Source of the DNA: Zhengitettix transpicula | Taxonomy: Eukaryota > Arthropoda > Insecta > Orthoptera > Tetrigidae | Length of the DNA: 64,000 nt | Direction of reading: 5' to 3' | Assembly: GCA_037074705.1 (NCBI GenBank) | Contig: CM073591.1 | Span: 180,011,432 to 180,075,431, forward strand | Shown here: positions 1-10,949 of the stretch, piece by piece | How positions within the stretch are numbered: the stretch's first letter is position 1 | Layout of the letters: every line of letters starts with the position of its first letter | Program-made: the position numbers and the translations under genes | The notes under the pieces: generated by a model | What the model was told of the DNA's origin: nothing | Seen by the model: only the letters and a program-made list of their open reading frames with translations | Databases searched by the model: none

Positions 1-565
1 TTGTTTAAAATTGACAAATTATTTGTTTTGTATGTGTGACTGGTACTTTCCATTTCTTTATTTGAGGGTTCACGTTAGGACCGAAACATATAGCTTGATT
101 AATTAAATCATAATTTAAAAACTCTGTTTTTGGCTATTCAAACTAACATATACCGATGTAAAGAAATAACTAATTATTTATTTCATGTTAATAGTAATCG
201 AAAAACGAAATTTCGACTCACATATTTCCTCAAAATTTCACTGCAGAGATCAAATACGAGCTGAATTATTCTGAGGAGGTCAAGATTTTGATGAACTGTT
301 AAATATTTATAACGATATTATTGTTGACCTAATATTTTGATATAAAGTACAAGATTTGTGAAGCTGTAACGTTCGGGACTTCTTAATTCAGAAATTATTA
401 GTATTAATAATAATTTTATTGAAACAATAAAAAAACAAATGAGCCATTAAAGGAATATTAAATATTTCAATTAAAAACAACTTAATTAACTGATTTAACT
501 TAATTAATTATTAAAAAATCGCGCTTTATATAACGTTACCAGAAGCAAGAAACAGACACATTAAC
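1..565. other. AT-rich sequence, nothing recognised
   Basis: Very AT-rich with many short homopolymer runs. No ORF with family resemblance, no inverted repeats and no RNA gene was seen. It ends where mariner-1 begins, at the TA at 566-567. Confidence 0.5.
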
Positions 566-567
566 TA

Positions 568-1774
568 CGACGGTTTTTGATAAGTCTGGTAAAAATGTAA
601 CAAAAATGAATTTTTTTTAGAAAATTTCCTTTTTTCTCAACATAGTCTCATTCCTTGGCCATACACTTGGCCTGACGAGTTTCCAATTTTTTCAACCCAT
701 CACAAATGTACGTTTTGTCAAATTCTGAAAAATACTCCGTCACGGCCTCGATCATTTCATCATTTGATGAAAATTTCATCAAGCAAGCTAAATTTTCAAG
801 TTCTGGAACAAGAAGAAGTCACTTGGTGATAGGTCTGGTGAGTAGAGTGGATGAGAAACCAATTCGAAGCGCAACTCGTACACTTTCGTCACTGAGACTG
901 CTGCTGTGTGCGCTGGCGCATTGTCCTGGTGAAACAGCACATACTTGCGCGGCAACCTTACTCGTTTCTCAATCAGCACCTTTCAACAATCCAACAAGGC
1001 AGCATAATAGAGCCCAGTTATGGTTGTGGCCTCTGTCAAGAAATCTATGAATATTATACCCTGAAAATCCCAAAAGACAGTGACCATCACCTTTCCAGCT
1101 GAAAAAACAGTCTTCACCTTTTTGGATACACTTTCAGCAGCTTTTGTCCATTGCTTTGATTTTTTTTTATCTCTGTAGTGTAGTTTCATCAACAGTTACG
1201 AATCTGAGCAAAGAGTCTTATGGGTTACGACTATAAATTGCTAGAATCTGCGTTGAAATGTTCTTCCGAATCCTTTTTTTTTCGAATGTCAACAGTCGCG
1301 GCATCCATCATACACAAATATTATTCATGGCCAATTTGTCATGGTGTTGAACTCCACCCGTTCAGTTGAGAAGCCTACGGCATCAGCTACCTCATGCACT
1401 TTTAGTCTGCGATCTTCTCTAACGATATTGTATACTTTTTCGATATTTTCCTGAGTGGTGACCTCAATTGGGCGGCATGAGAGAGGTTCTTCTTCTGTGC
1501 TTCTGAGAGTTCGTTTATATTGATTAATCCAGAAGTAAATAGTCTTCAATGTTAGTGCAGAGTCCGCATGAACTTTTGGTTTCGATTTTTGCAGTTGCCT
1601 AACCATTCAAATGTTTAATGCGAATTTCTTTCCCATTGTCTCCTCCTGACAACAGCGACTGACATTTGTTTAATAGTTGATATCTTTAAAAGGATCACGT
1701 TACCAACAATGGTGCGAATAAAAGATTTTCCCGCTCTTTCATAAAAAATTACCAGACTTGTCGAACAACCCTCG
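568..1774 (-). mobile_element. mariner-1, full-length decayed Tc1/mariner element
   Basis: A 1.2-kb element bounded by imperfect inverted repeats of about 26 bp (CGACGGTTTTTGATAAGTCT at the left; the right end reads CGAGGGTTGTTCGACAAGTC on the minus strand). It is flanked on both sides by TA (566-567 and 1775-1776), the target duplication expected for mariner. The transposase is encoded on the minus strand. The same family recurs at 25591-26755 and, heavily interrupted, at 40622-43297, so this copy serves as an in-window reference for those two. Length is slightly under the usual 1.3 kb. Confidence 0.93.
617..1636 (-). pseudogene. mariner transposase pseudogene (D,D34D type)
   Basis: This is the transposase of mariner-1, a cut-and-paste DNA transposase acting in the nucleus. 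Reading on the minus strand, a start lies near 1636 and is followed after nine codons by a stop. The N-terminal helix-turn-helix region is in 1325-1606, the central catalytic region with VTVDET and the KQWTKA stretch in 983-1200, and the C-terminal part in 788-979 with HQDNAPAHTA and SPDLSPSDFF. Exactly 34 residues separate the second and third aspartates, the classic mariner spacing, so all three catalytic positions survive at codon level. Stops and frame changes between the pieces, including a stop in the C-terminal tail near 650, make it non-functional. Confidence 0.9.
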
Positions 1775-1776
1775 TA

Positions 1777-2585
1777 TGTTTTTTGGGATCTAGTGGCTGA
1801 TTATTCTGAATATTTATTTGACGTAAATTAGAGTCAACGAAAGGTCGTATTTCCCCACTTGTGGAAAAACGTCGCGATTTGAGGAGTACTGCTGATATGT
1901 TCGTCAGGTAGTTGCTTGGGCTCAGGAACTGACGTCAGCGGCGGGAAACAGACAAGGGACCGATATACAGTTCTGTTCTTCAGTAGATTGTCTCTATTTG
2001 TGTGTCGTCGCCACTAAATGCTTAATCCGAAGACACGATCTTCTCCCTCTGACTCTGTTTGCTGTCCATATATGCTCTGTCACTTACAAATTTACTCATC
2101 AGTGCGCTAAATTCTGGTACCGGGCAAAGAGAATCTTCCTTCAAAATTCGTTTACAGGCCATATGGTGTTTTTATCTGTAACGGATTGCAAACTTCCGCA
2201 AACAACTTTACGAAAATGTAATTAAGTAATTCTTTCCATGACTCTTGCATTGAGCAAGATCTTTATCAATTAAATATTAAAGCACAACCAAAATTAAGCT
2301 ATAAACACACATTAAAATAATAAATAAGTACTGAGGTTAGACAACAAAGTTTATAATGTTATTAGTGAAGTATAGTTGTGAAGCTGAGTATATATTACAT
2401 ATAATAACATTTTATTATAACTTTAAAATAATATTTTTTACCTTAGTAGTTATTTCTTCTTTACAATGTTCTCAATTAATCTTATACTTAACGTATACAG
2501 TATTGTTAAACAGAATGAAATATTTTCAAACTTCTCCATTTTGTAATTGTGTATTTTTGATACATAAACTTTTAAAATAGTCAAT
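1777..2585. other. unclassified spacer
   Basis: About 800 bp between mariner-1 and the SINE. The ORFs at 1998-2225 and 2356-2580 have AT-driven composition and no recognisable motif. 1800-2100 is somewhat less AT-rich than the rest, but I cannot assign it to a family. Confidence 0.4.
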
Positions 2586-2850
2586 CAGCTGTGGTGGAGT
2601 GGTCAGCGTCATTGCCGCACATTAGAGAGATCTCTGGATCGAATCCCGGCATGAGCGTGGATGTTTGTACTCGTTCTGGTCACAAAAACTGGTGTAAAAT
2701 TTAATACAGAATCGACACACTGACCATGTGGCACTCCTAATTCCAGAATGGGTCATCGAAAATAGTCTGGCAGTCGTCCTGGGAGTTCAAGGCTCTCAAT
2801 GGGCTGTAGAGTCTTTAGAAAAAGTCTTAAAAATTTATATTGTAATATAT
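2586..2850 (+). mobile_element. tRNA-derived SINE
   Basis: The head carries RNA polymerase III promoter-like boxes: an A-box-like TGGTGGAGTGGTCAGCG near 2593-2609 and a B-box-like GGATCGAATCC at 2636-2646, spaced about 40 bp apart as in tRNA genes. The sequence then continues into a body of about 200 bp unrelated to tRNA and fades into an AT-rich tail around 2840. This is the layout of a tRNA-derived SINE, not of a tRNA gene, since no acceptor stem can be closed. The 3' edge is uncertain because a Helitron-like element begins at about 2852. Confidence 0.72.
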
Positions 2851-2851
2851 A

Positions 2852-3979
2852 TCTATAATCTTATTTATGTATTTTGACTACTAAATATATGAATGTCTGT
2901 CCGTCTGTGTGTCCTCTATGCACTTCTGAACAATTCATCCGATTGCGAAGCAACTTTGGTGAGTTGTTTTCTTCCCACCCCCGCGAATGTTTCTGTCGGG
3001 TTTTCGAAGCGTTAGGAAACTCCCAAGGGGTGACCGGGGGTCAAATAAAAAACAAGCTAAAACGGACGATAATTAGCGTCGCTTAATTAATTTTTGGAGT
3101 CGATGTAATTATTACTATTTATCCATATGTTTTTACTGTATAATTTCAACGCCTTAAAGCACCAATAAGGGAGGAGGTGGAGGGGCGTTACATAATAATA
3201 AAGCGAAACAACCTAGATTGGTGTCAAATCCACGATTATAGATGTCAATTAGATTAATTCTTACATTTACCATAGTGGTTAAGATGTAGTTCATCTCCTA
3301 GGTGTCGGGGTGGGGGGTGATGAGGGTGAATGGCTGTTACATGAACGTAATGAGTAAACAACGGAGTCAGCAGTTGAATCTTGGGTTAAGAAATTCACCG
3401 AGTCTAATGATGACATTTACCATACTGGTTAAGATGTAGTTCAGCTTCTAGGAGTGGGGATGGACGGGGGTGAAACAAATTTCCGCATACAATCTTAAAA
3501 GCGTAGACCAATTTCTATAAACTTTATACACATGTTACTTTCGATCCAGGAAAAACACTGAGCGATTAAGACACACCTGCCACTTCTAGAGGGAGAGGGT
3601 GAATATATATAAATATTGATAAATGGCAATTACTAGCGTCGAATAAAACCTTTTCGTGGTCGCTTTATTTGATAGTGTCATATTAGAATTTTTAAGTGTT
3701 TAATTTCAAGTTCAAAAGGCAAGGGAGTGAACCACCCTTACCGTACAGATGGTGGTAGAAAGGGTTTACATAAAAAATAATGCAAAACAGACCGAGATTG
3801 GTGTAGATTCCGGTGTTGTAGGAGTCGCTGAGTGTAATTATAGCATTAATTGTGGTGGTTAATGAACAATTGTGTTCCTCGTCGTGGAGGTGAACGTGGT
3901 TGATAAAAGGATACCCGGAATAATTTTGAGCCTCTTAAGGTTGAGGGTATATTTTTGATTTTCTTAGGGTACCAGCTAC
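2852..3979 (+). mobile_element. Helitron-like non-autonomous element, copy 1
   Basis: Starts A|TC followed by an AT-rich stretch and a TGTCTGTCCGTCTGTGTG run, the usual look of insect Helitron 5' ends, and ends near GGGTACCAGCTAC, close to the family 3' end that terminates in CTAG at 52075. The body matches, in opposite orientation, 19681-20924, and shares segments with 46165-46740. No replication initiator or helicase coding is present, so it is non-autonomous. Two diverged copies of one segment occur in direct order at about 3270-3325 and 3408-3465. The final CTAC instead of CTAG suggests decay. Confidence 0.65.
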
Positions 3980-4351
3980 ATAGAATATAATAGAATACAA
4001 GTGACTTTAAGTATTTTTTAATATCTACATTGTAAACTGGTAACCGATATGGTGGCTTAGCCTGTTCGTTTAATTGACGACTTTTGTCAGCTATTTACCC
4101 TTGAATCAACTGTCGATTCGATACCATCTGGTCTGTGTACTTAATGCCTGCAGACTTTACGTGCCGTTCTCTGTCATTTATGACCCTTAATAATATATCC
4201 TTAATAAATATCACCATTTCTACTATTCGGTATGTCATATCGAAGCTGCTTGCCACATGGTCCTGAGTCCTCACCTAAAATTCTTTACGTACATGAATAT
4301 TAATGTTTTTTATTTCATAACATTTTTGTACACTACTGACTATATATATAT
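3980..4351. other. unclassified spacer
   Basis: No coding or repeat signature recognised. It ends in a TATATATATAT run that served as the target of LTR-A. Confidence 0.4.
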
Positions 4352-5340
4352 TGTAATGCTAATTAAGGAGGCCATTAATTGTTTAAATTATGATGAATTG
4401 TTTAGCGGTTCAAATTCATAAAGACGGCAATGACGGCAGTCTCTTTGTCGGCGAGATTTGTTGTGAACTGCGCGCATTGAACGGAAGGTCAGTTGGTTGG
4501 GGTCTGGCGAATATTGTGGTTGGTTGTAGTCTGGCGAATCTTATGGTCGAGAGAGGGAGCAGAATTTAAGAGTTCGAACAGCGTGGTCCAAGCATAGAAA
4601 TTCAACTGAGAGACTTATATGTTTTAAAAATCTAAGTAAAAAGGTCTGGACGTAGAGCCAAGTTATAAAAAAACCTGAAAAGCTGGAACAAAAGGTTTAG
4701 CGTCACGTTCAAATACATAGGCGTTCCGAAATAACATTTTTCGCAGAAAGGCATTGAAATAATACGTCCGACTGTTGACCGGAGGAATAATACAAGAACT
4801 ACAACCGTGTGCTTTGATCAAGTGTAGAATCAGTGATTAATAGCCTTTTTAGTGAATTGTGTCCCCAAGCTCCAAAAATAAGTCTGGTACCAGCAGGACA
4901 GTTGTAAGTACAAACCAAAATAATTAAATTCTGTTAATGGTAATTAAGGGTATAGTCAGATTTCGGTTCTTTTCATTTTGTTAGATTTCGAATTCCGTTC
5001 GTTTCAATTTGGTTGAATTGTTAATTAATTAATTTATAATTTTGATTGTTCTTACTTATCAAACCCAGTTAAAGACCCTGAGAAGAAGAGTTATTAAATT
5101 TGATTGTTTGTGAAATATAAAAGATTAAATTTTACCTTGAATGCCACAAATTATAAAATAAAAATATTTGTTTTGTAAATTTTAAAATTATTGAATTCGG
5201 CGTGCCAACCTAGGGCAAATCATTTGTAAAACTAAATGAACACTTGTTGAAATAATCTTTGGCAAATTAAAAGTTTGTTTAATTATAATCATTTTGTTAA
5301 TTAATATCATTCAAGTAACCTTTCTATTTTAATCATTGCA
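4352..5340 (+). repeat. solo LTR (LTR-A) of an ATAT-targeting LTR retrotransposon
   Basis: A 989-bp unit beginning TGTAATG and ending ATTGCA (ATTACA in sister copies), flanked by ATAT on both sides (4348-4351 and 5341-5344). The TG...CA ends with a 4-bp target duplication are those of an LTR of the Ty3/gypsy type. The interior shares several blocks with the other five copies: the GTGTAGAATCAGTGA block, the TCAGATTTCG block and the TCAAACCCAGTTA...GACCCTGAGA block. The 3' side is followed by ATAT, not by a primer-binding site, so this is a solo LTR. Confidence 0.8.
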
Positions 5341-5354
5341 ATATATGTATATAT

Positions 5355-6338
5355 TGTAATATACACAAATGTTGGGCTTTTAAATGAAAAAATTAATTAT
5401 TTTTACAAACAATAGATTTTTATTGTGGCAATAACTCAAACAATTTACAAAATTTAAAATATTCAATCTCTCAGGGTCATAACTGGGTTTGATAATGGAC
5501 GAATCAATAATATTTATAATCTTATTTACAACAAATTACAATTAAAAGAGAAGACATTTACTCGTCAACTAAACCAGAACGATATTTTATTGTGAACGAA
5601 GTTAAAAGTTAAAAGATTGACTCTAATTAACAATTTTAATCAAAAAGAGAACGAAATCTGACGGCTGTCTTTCAATTTACGTTTACATAATTTAATTGTT
5701 TTTAATTGTTACTCACGTCTGCCCAGCATTCCATCGTACCTTTATTTTCGAGAACACTATTGTAAGTTTTACACAGCTTCTACACTCACAGATTCTAAAT
5801 CAAAATCTTTATAAGTCGTCTGGAACTCGGATGATCCTCCTTTCGGCATCTATCGGTTGGCCGCTCGCCTTAGGTGAATTCTACGATTCGTCGATTGGGT
5901 AGTCTTTATTGTTCCGGACTTAAACCGAAACTTTTGCTATTTCTGGCCGGCTCCTCAATGTTTAAATGCAAACTGCCACTTCAATATCTCCTGCGAATTT
6001 CGTCTCCTCAAAATCTTAATATAAGACTGTACTTTCGCTTCAATGTTTCTTACGAACTGTACTTCACCAAACCTAATTCCGAGCTGCCCTACACCAAACC
6101 TTATTTCGAACTGTTCTCCACCAAACCTTATTGCGAACTGTTCTCCACCAAACCTTATTGCAAACTGCTCTTGTTTCGCATTTTTTTAGCGCGCATCCGC
6201 CATTTTACGGGCCTTCCGACAAAGGAACAGTGCTTGGTTTTTCTATTGTTGTTTCAAAGCTCCTGCCGCTACAAAGGATTTCTCAAACAATTTAGATGTT
6301 TAATTTCACAATTAATGTCTTAATTAATTGGCATTTAA
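5355..6338 (-). repeat. solo LTR (LTR-B), inverted neighbour of LTR-A
   Basis: The reverse complement of the same LTR family, 984 bp, flanked by ATAT at 5351-5354 and 6339-6342. The outer end reads ATTTAA where ATTACA is expected, so it is partly decayed. The minus-strand counterparts of the TCAGATTTCG and GACCCTGAGA blocks are clear at about 5648 and 5470. It lies only 14 bp from LTR-A in head-to-head orientation. A short tandem array sits inside it at 6063-6170. Confidence 0.75.
6063..6170. repeat. 27-bp minisatellite inside LTR-B
   Basis: Roughly four head-to-tail copies of a 27-bp unit containing CACCAAACCTTATT. The last two copies are nearly identical and the first is more diverged. The other LTR copies in this window do not show the array, so it expanded after or around the insertion of this copy. 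Confidence 0.8.
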
Positions 6339-6447
6339 ATATATATAAATTTATGATATAAGTTTAGCTATAATTTCCAAAAAGGTTGTACATTACCCTG
6401 TACTGAAGACAACTATTGCGTATGCTCCTTTAATTTATACAGCCGGA

Positions 6448-6905
6448 TTGTTGTTGTTGTTGTAGTCAGTTCACAGACTGGTTTGTTGCAGATTTTATTG
6501 CTAATCTATCCTGTACTAATCTCTTCATCTCTGCATAACTATTGCAGCCCACATCCACCCAGAATTGCCTAGCATATTCTAACCTACGTTCTCCTCTTCT
6601 ATTAGTTTTGCAATACTAATTTAATAAGCCCTTCGTTACTCAAAACCTAGCCTGTTAATATTGTCCTTCATAATGTTCTCTCTTCATCTATTTTATTCAA
6701 GATGATTTCGGAGTCGATCTGCCCATCTGACTTTCAGCATTATTCTGTAATATCATACTTCAAAGACCCTATTCTTATTTTGTTCCACACTGCCGATTGT
6801 CCAACTATCGCTTCTATACAACGCTACGCTCCAGATAAACACTTAGAAATAATATCCTGGTATCCAAACTTATGTGGTGACTCACTTCCTCTTTTAAATT
6901 TAAGC
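6448..6905 (-). mobile_element. LINE 3'-end relic with (CAA)n tail
   Basis: On the minus strand the region reads as the degenerate C-terminal end of a non-LTR retrotransposon ORF2. Recognisable stretches include MLKVRWADRLRN and EERTL, which follow the reverse transcriptase in a widespread insect LINE type. It finishes with a CAA-repeat tail (GTTGTT repeats at about 6448-6462 on the plus strand). Many stops and frame changes are present. It could be the downstream end of the RT fragment at 9000-9260, which is on the same strand. The clade is uncertain. Confidence 0.6.
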
Positions 6906-7654
6906 GTGGTATAATATTACATTATCTCGCAAGCAAAAAGGATTTTTCTGCTAAATTTTTGTCGAAACACACAGGTATGCATATTCGAGGGTGGTCATTT
7001 AGTTATGGTCAGGCCTGCCATTGTGCTATTGAAGGACAGTATTGCCTGGAGCTTCCAGATGTTGCGAAGGGAGAAAAATATATGGAAGTGCAGTCTGGAA
7101 GAATTGGTGTTAGGCGTAAGGTGGCTACTTGCACTCAAAACTATTTTTTTTAAAAAAAAAATCAATTTGACTATTAAAGCAGTTGTGGGTCATGTGCAAA
7201 CCAGATAAGCAACTTATTTTTGGTGGCCAGCGTATGTACAAGCAGCTTACGACGTTTTCACTTCGAGTGACGAGACGACGCCAGCCAAATCTCGATTCAT
7301 CATCGAGAAATAGTTTCCGTACGAGTTTTCCGAAGACAGTACAACAGGAGTGACTACGGCTGTCACCAGTGTGGTTAAGTTATTTACTGAGACTCTGAAT
7401 TTCATGAATAATTACTTTAATTAAACATTACTTTTCTTGAATATAATGTATGTTACAAAATTTATTTTGCTTCACAGATTAATGACAGCAAAATATTACA
7501 AATTCATTCACATATACAAAATGTGCTCTGTTAAGTAAGAAATATCTCTGGGTGGGTTGCGAAACAAAACTAGAAACATAATTGCTATATTTTTACTAAA
7601 TGTAATACATGACAACCACGGATTTGCTTACGTAGCCAACGATCAGCAGGTGTC
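6906..7654. other. unclassified, with a short ORF of unknown nature
   Basis: Contains a plus-strand ORF at 7005-7208 and an overlapping one at 6959-7153 with no recognised motif, a T-run/A-run junction at 7144-7160, and a less AT-rich patch at 7210-7370. I cannot assign any of it. It may be a further insertion that helped to split the LINE whose pieces lie at 6448-6905 and 9000-9260. Confidence 0.35.
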
Positions 7655-8690
7655 AACGGGTAATGGTGAGCAGCGTCCTTTCTTTTCTCTGCTACAGAAA
7701 ATCCCCCATCGTACAGTCAGTTTTAGCCACACGGCTTCCTTTGTAATCTCGCTGCCATTCGTCGCTTATTAGATCTTAAGATTATCAATCGTCAACAGGC
7801 CTTATATGAAGCCTGCGAGAGGATTCTCTCGCAGGTAACCTGCGGGGATATTCTCTCGCAGGCAGAACCTTGTAGGAGAGATACGAAGGGGCTACCTTTA
7901 AGTATGCCTTTTCCTCTCCGTTTTTGAACTAAGGTTCCCACAAGCCGAGGCACCTCAGCCTGTTCTGAGAGGTGTATGTTCCAGGGTCACAGACCTTGGG
8001 CATACGGTAAGAGTTGTCCGCTATTCCCATTGGAATAGTCGGCCAGCTGCCTCCTAAACAGGTCGAGGCACGGAGAAGGGAATGCTGCGTCCCCACAGCA
8101 AACTCCTCTCCCGTTATTGGAAGGGCGTGGGACAAGTACCCAATGCCCGACCTACCTGATGCAGGTTTTTCTAGAGTTTTCCCTGCATTTCTTTAGGCGA
8201 ATGCCGGGTAGGATCCTTAAACTATAGCCCGGGGGCCCTAGTAACCCTTGGCTACCTTCCTCTACCCTTCCGCATCCCCCCTTTCAAATCCCTTCCAATG
8301 CTATTAAAGGGGAGTTGCCCAAAGTAGATTACTCTCATGTAGCCTGTTGCCATAAAAAAAAATCAATCGTCAACCATCTAGATGAACAAACCAGCATATT
8401 TTATTTGCCTCCAGACGCACCTTCCTCGATCCTCTGTCTCCGACCGTCCAGTTCGTTTTACCAACAGATTCCTTGCCGTCCTCATGCCAACTACCTATCT
8501 GCCTTGACCCATTTTAGCTTCTCTCTGACAATCCGTTGCGCGGTCGAAACAAAAAACTGTCCTTCCCTAGAATTCATCGCGCTTTGTTTACGAAAGCAAA
8601 TTCTTGTCCCCTTGTTTCGCTTTTTGTATCTGATGTTAATGCCAATATGGAAAATTTTATCCTCCTAAAATTATAATGCAGGACACGGTC
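7655..8690 (+). repeat. unclassified dispersed repeat R2 (copy 1), interrupted by a retroposon
   Basis: Segments 7655-7796 and 8375-8690 together match, in order, an uninterrupted stretch at about 47395-47850 (shared landmarks CTACAGAAAATC, CACACGG, AACTGTCCTTCC, TTAATGCCAATATGGAAAA). The break corresponds to the insertion of the SINE-like element at 7797-8361. No coding capacity is evident. The nature of the repeat is unknown. Confidence 0.7.
7797..8361 (+). mobile_element. A-tailed SINE-like retroposon, full copy with target duplication
   Basis: A 565-bp insertion ending in an A-run (8354-8362) and flanked by a perfect 13-bp direct repeat, ATCAATCGTCAAC, at 7784-7796 and 8362-8374. The A tail plus the target-site duplication shows LINE-machinery mobilisation. 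The 5' part has a palindrome (CCTGCGAGAG then CTCTCGCAGG). No polymerase III boxes and no long ORF were found, so it could be a SINE of unusual origin or a short LINE 3' end. Related copies lie at 40800-41218, 45535-46050, 46845-47345, 48430-48610, 57605-57840, 58284-58818 and 63515-64000. Confidence 0.85.
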
Positions 8691-8999
8691 ACACCACACC
8701 AGACAAGATGCAGTAATCGGTATTTTCCAACGTCCAAGCGCGATATTTGTATTTTCGATTTTATTTTCTCTAAATTTTCGCCCACGTCCCTTGAGAGTAG
8801 AATATTCTTTTTTGTCTCCAGAGCTATGCCAAATTTATTTCGAGTTATTAAACATTATAATATTTAATTTGAGTTATTATATTAAAAATAAATTATTTAA
8901 AACCAAAGTAATATTTGTGCATTTAAACAACCATCAGAATCGATCGTGGTAAGACACCGCAGTTTATTAGATTAAGAATTATTTTTTCGCATAAGTTTT
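8691..8999. other. unclassified AT-rich spacer
   Basis: No recognisable family. The ORF at 8676-8867 is low-complexity and unconvincing. Confidence 0.35.
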
Positions 9000-9260
9000 C
9001 CTGGTAGAAAAATTCATCTACTTCAGTAAAGTATCATTTCCTAAACTGATAACCTTTGCACCGGCTCTTTTCTTTCGACCCTACCGCACTAGGCCTACTA
9101 CCATTTTGTTTTTATTAATGTCCGTATTGTACTTGGCTTTCAATATGGTGTTCATGCCATTTAGCAAATCTTCGGCTGATTCAATTACCACATCGTCAGA
9201 AAACCTATGTCTTACTTTTCCAATTTTCTCGTTAACTTCCTTCATTGCTTGACCAATTCA
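9000..9260 (-). pseudogene. LINE reverse transcriptase fragment (FADD-motif region)
   Basis: Minus-strand translation gives LFNV followed by QAMKEVNEKIGKV, then FSDDVVIESAEDLLNGMNTI, then a KYNTDINKNKMVV stretch, and after a stop a GNDTLL...VDEF-like stretch. This is the order of RT motif C (F-A-D-D, here F-S-D-D) followed by the connection to the C-terminal domain in an insect LINE. At least one stop is present. It probably belongs with the LINE end at 6448-6905 on the same strand, the intervening 2 kb being later insertions. Confidence 0.65.
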
Positions 9261-10359
9261 CACATTGAATAGCATTTATAAATTGCTGTTACGTTTTATG
9301 TTTAAGTTTATATCCGTTACTTATGATGAACCTCATCTGTCTATCACGTTGACCTCTTCTGTTAAGAACTCCATGAGTAGTCCTCTTCTAATTACACTTT
9401 CATCTGTATCTACCAGTTCCGCATTAACTTCACGTTTACTTTTAAACAACGATAACATATTTACACTCTATAATAAACCTTCTCATATCTGTAATAACAA
9501 TACTCAACGTTGTTTCATCAGCATTCTCCGGATTATTCCTTACAAATCGATTGAAGTGGAATGGAATTCTCTAAAACTCTCTGTGTTTATTGTATACTTT
9601 TTTTTGGCTGCTTGGCCCAATGTAGATCATCTCTTCTGTTTACAATAAATTGCGCTGTGCTTCACTCACACTATTTCTTTGTTATACGACGACTTGCTGG
9701 CGTGGTGTTCCATCAAATACGTTTTAAATCGGTTGGCCCTTACGTTTGGATGGCAGTAATATTTAACAATGTTGCTGACCGGAAGTACGAGCACATCTGA
9801 AGCTGATATGTTTGGTTTGTCCTTTGGCTCGCCCACTGCTCTGCAAGCCGTTGTTTTGGTGTCCTGCCTCCGCAAGGTCGCGATGTGCTACACTCCCGTG
9901 CCTGGCCTTGCCGCGCCCTTCCCTCTGCGACAATCACGAAAATATATCACGCCCTGTACTCTTACACCACATAAATCCTACACTCGTCGCGATTATACAT
10001 CTACATCAGCATTAGCATGCGATTACATCAATGAAAATAATAACTATAATAAATCATATGCCGACACAAAGATTCAGTACATGCAAATATAGCCAATCCT
10101 CAATTAACACAGCGCATTTCACCTGCGGTCTTGTGCAACATTCTTGAATGAGATCCTACCTCAGAACTATTGTAGATCTTGCTTCTCTTTTTCCGACTAA
10201 TATGAAGCCGTAAGCCACACGTGTTAACATCTTACGTAGTTCTAATCATCATCATCATCAGGCCTACTTTTTTTTAAAGTATATACATACATACATATAT
10301 ACATAAAGAATATACATTTTAAATTAATTGAATCTTTTAAAAATCAGAACATTGATATC
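9261..10359. other. unclassified, with a GC-richer patch at 9790-9960
   Basis: Several overlapping ORFs (9265-9648, 9666-9875, 9769-10092) lie in different frames, and none shows a domain. 9790-9960 is clearly less AT-rich than its surroundings. A short (ATC)n run lies at about 10245-10260 and a (TACA)n run at about 10280-10305. Confidence 0.35.
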
Positions 10360-10660
10360 ATATATAAAACAACCAATTCTTTATCATTTATTATAAAAAC
10401 TGTAAAGATTATATTAATAATTTAGATATACATGATGTAATATATAAAATTTCCTGTAAATACTGCAATGCTTGTTATGTAGGACAAACAACTTGAACAT
10501 TAAAAACTCGCCATCAAAAACATATTTCTAATTTAAAACAACCTTGTGACAGACATTAAGTTCTCAGTAAACATGTCAACTCATAACCACAGTTTTTATA
10601 GGAGTCATGCAACAGTTTAAGATTCTAAAATAAAACATTATGCGTTATTAATGTCTGAAA
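10360..10660 (+). pseudogene. Penelope-like element GIY-YIG endonuclease fragment
   Basis: In one plus-strand frame the sequence reads DVIYKISCKYCNACYVGQTT, then after a stop TLKTRHQKHISNLK. The Y-K-x-x-C-x-x-C-x-x-x-Y-V-G-Q-T pattern and the downstream K-T-R-x-x-x-H are the hallmark of the C-terminal GIY-YIG nuclease of Penelope-like retroelements. At least four stops occur within 100 codons. Upstream RT sequence is not recognisable. Related pieces lie at 33285-33400, 38200-38395 and 38740-38910. Confidence 0.75.
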
Positions 10661-10949
10661 TATTGATCACTTATTGTTGTTAAAACCGATACAAATAATC
10701 TCAGGAACATTTAATACTGTATTCTCAAATAAACTATTTTGTTTTTTCTTATGTATAGGGATTATATTACGTAATAAAATCAAATCAATAAAGTTGAACA
10801 TTAATTTTTTTTAATTGAAACAGAAACAGTCAAAAATAAAATAAATATAGACATTGAAAAAAAATTAAACATCAGTTTGTTTAATTTTTACTAAATTTGG
10901 ACTATGTTTAAGGACATAATCATGCATTTCGCAAAAATTGAAATAATAG

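Noticed and set aside
706..1102. Plus-strand ORFs over mariner-1
   Set aside because: They are antisense shadows of the minus-strand transposase.
7005..7208. 67-codon ORF as a real gene
   Set aside because: No recognised motif, an overlapping ORF in another frame, and a lysine-rich end that comes from an A-run.
7929..8196. ORFs on both strands within the SINE-like retroposon (also 47101, 58300, 63666 and 63727)
   Set aside because: The same frames recur in each repeat copy, with stops at different places and no domain. They are by-products of the repeat.
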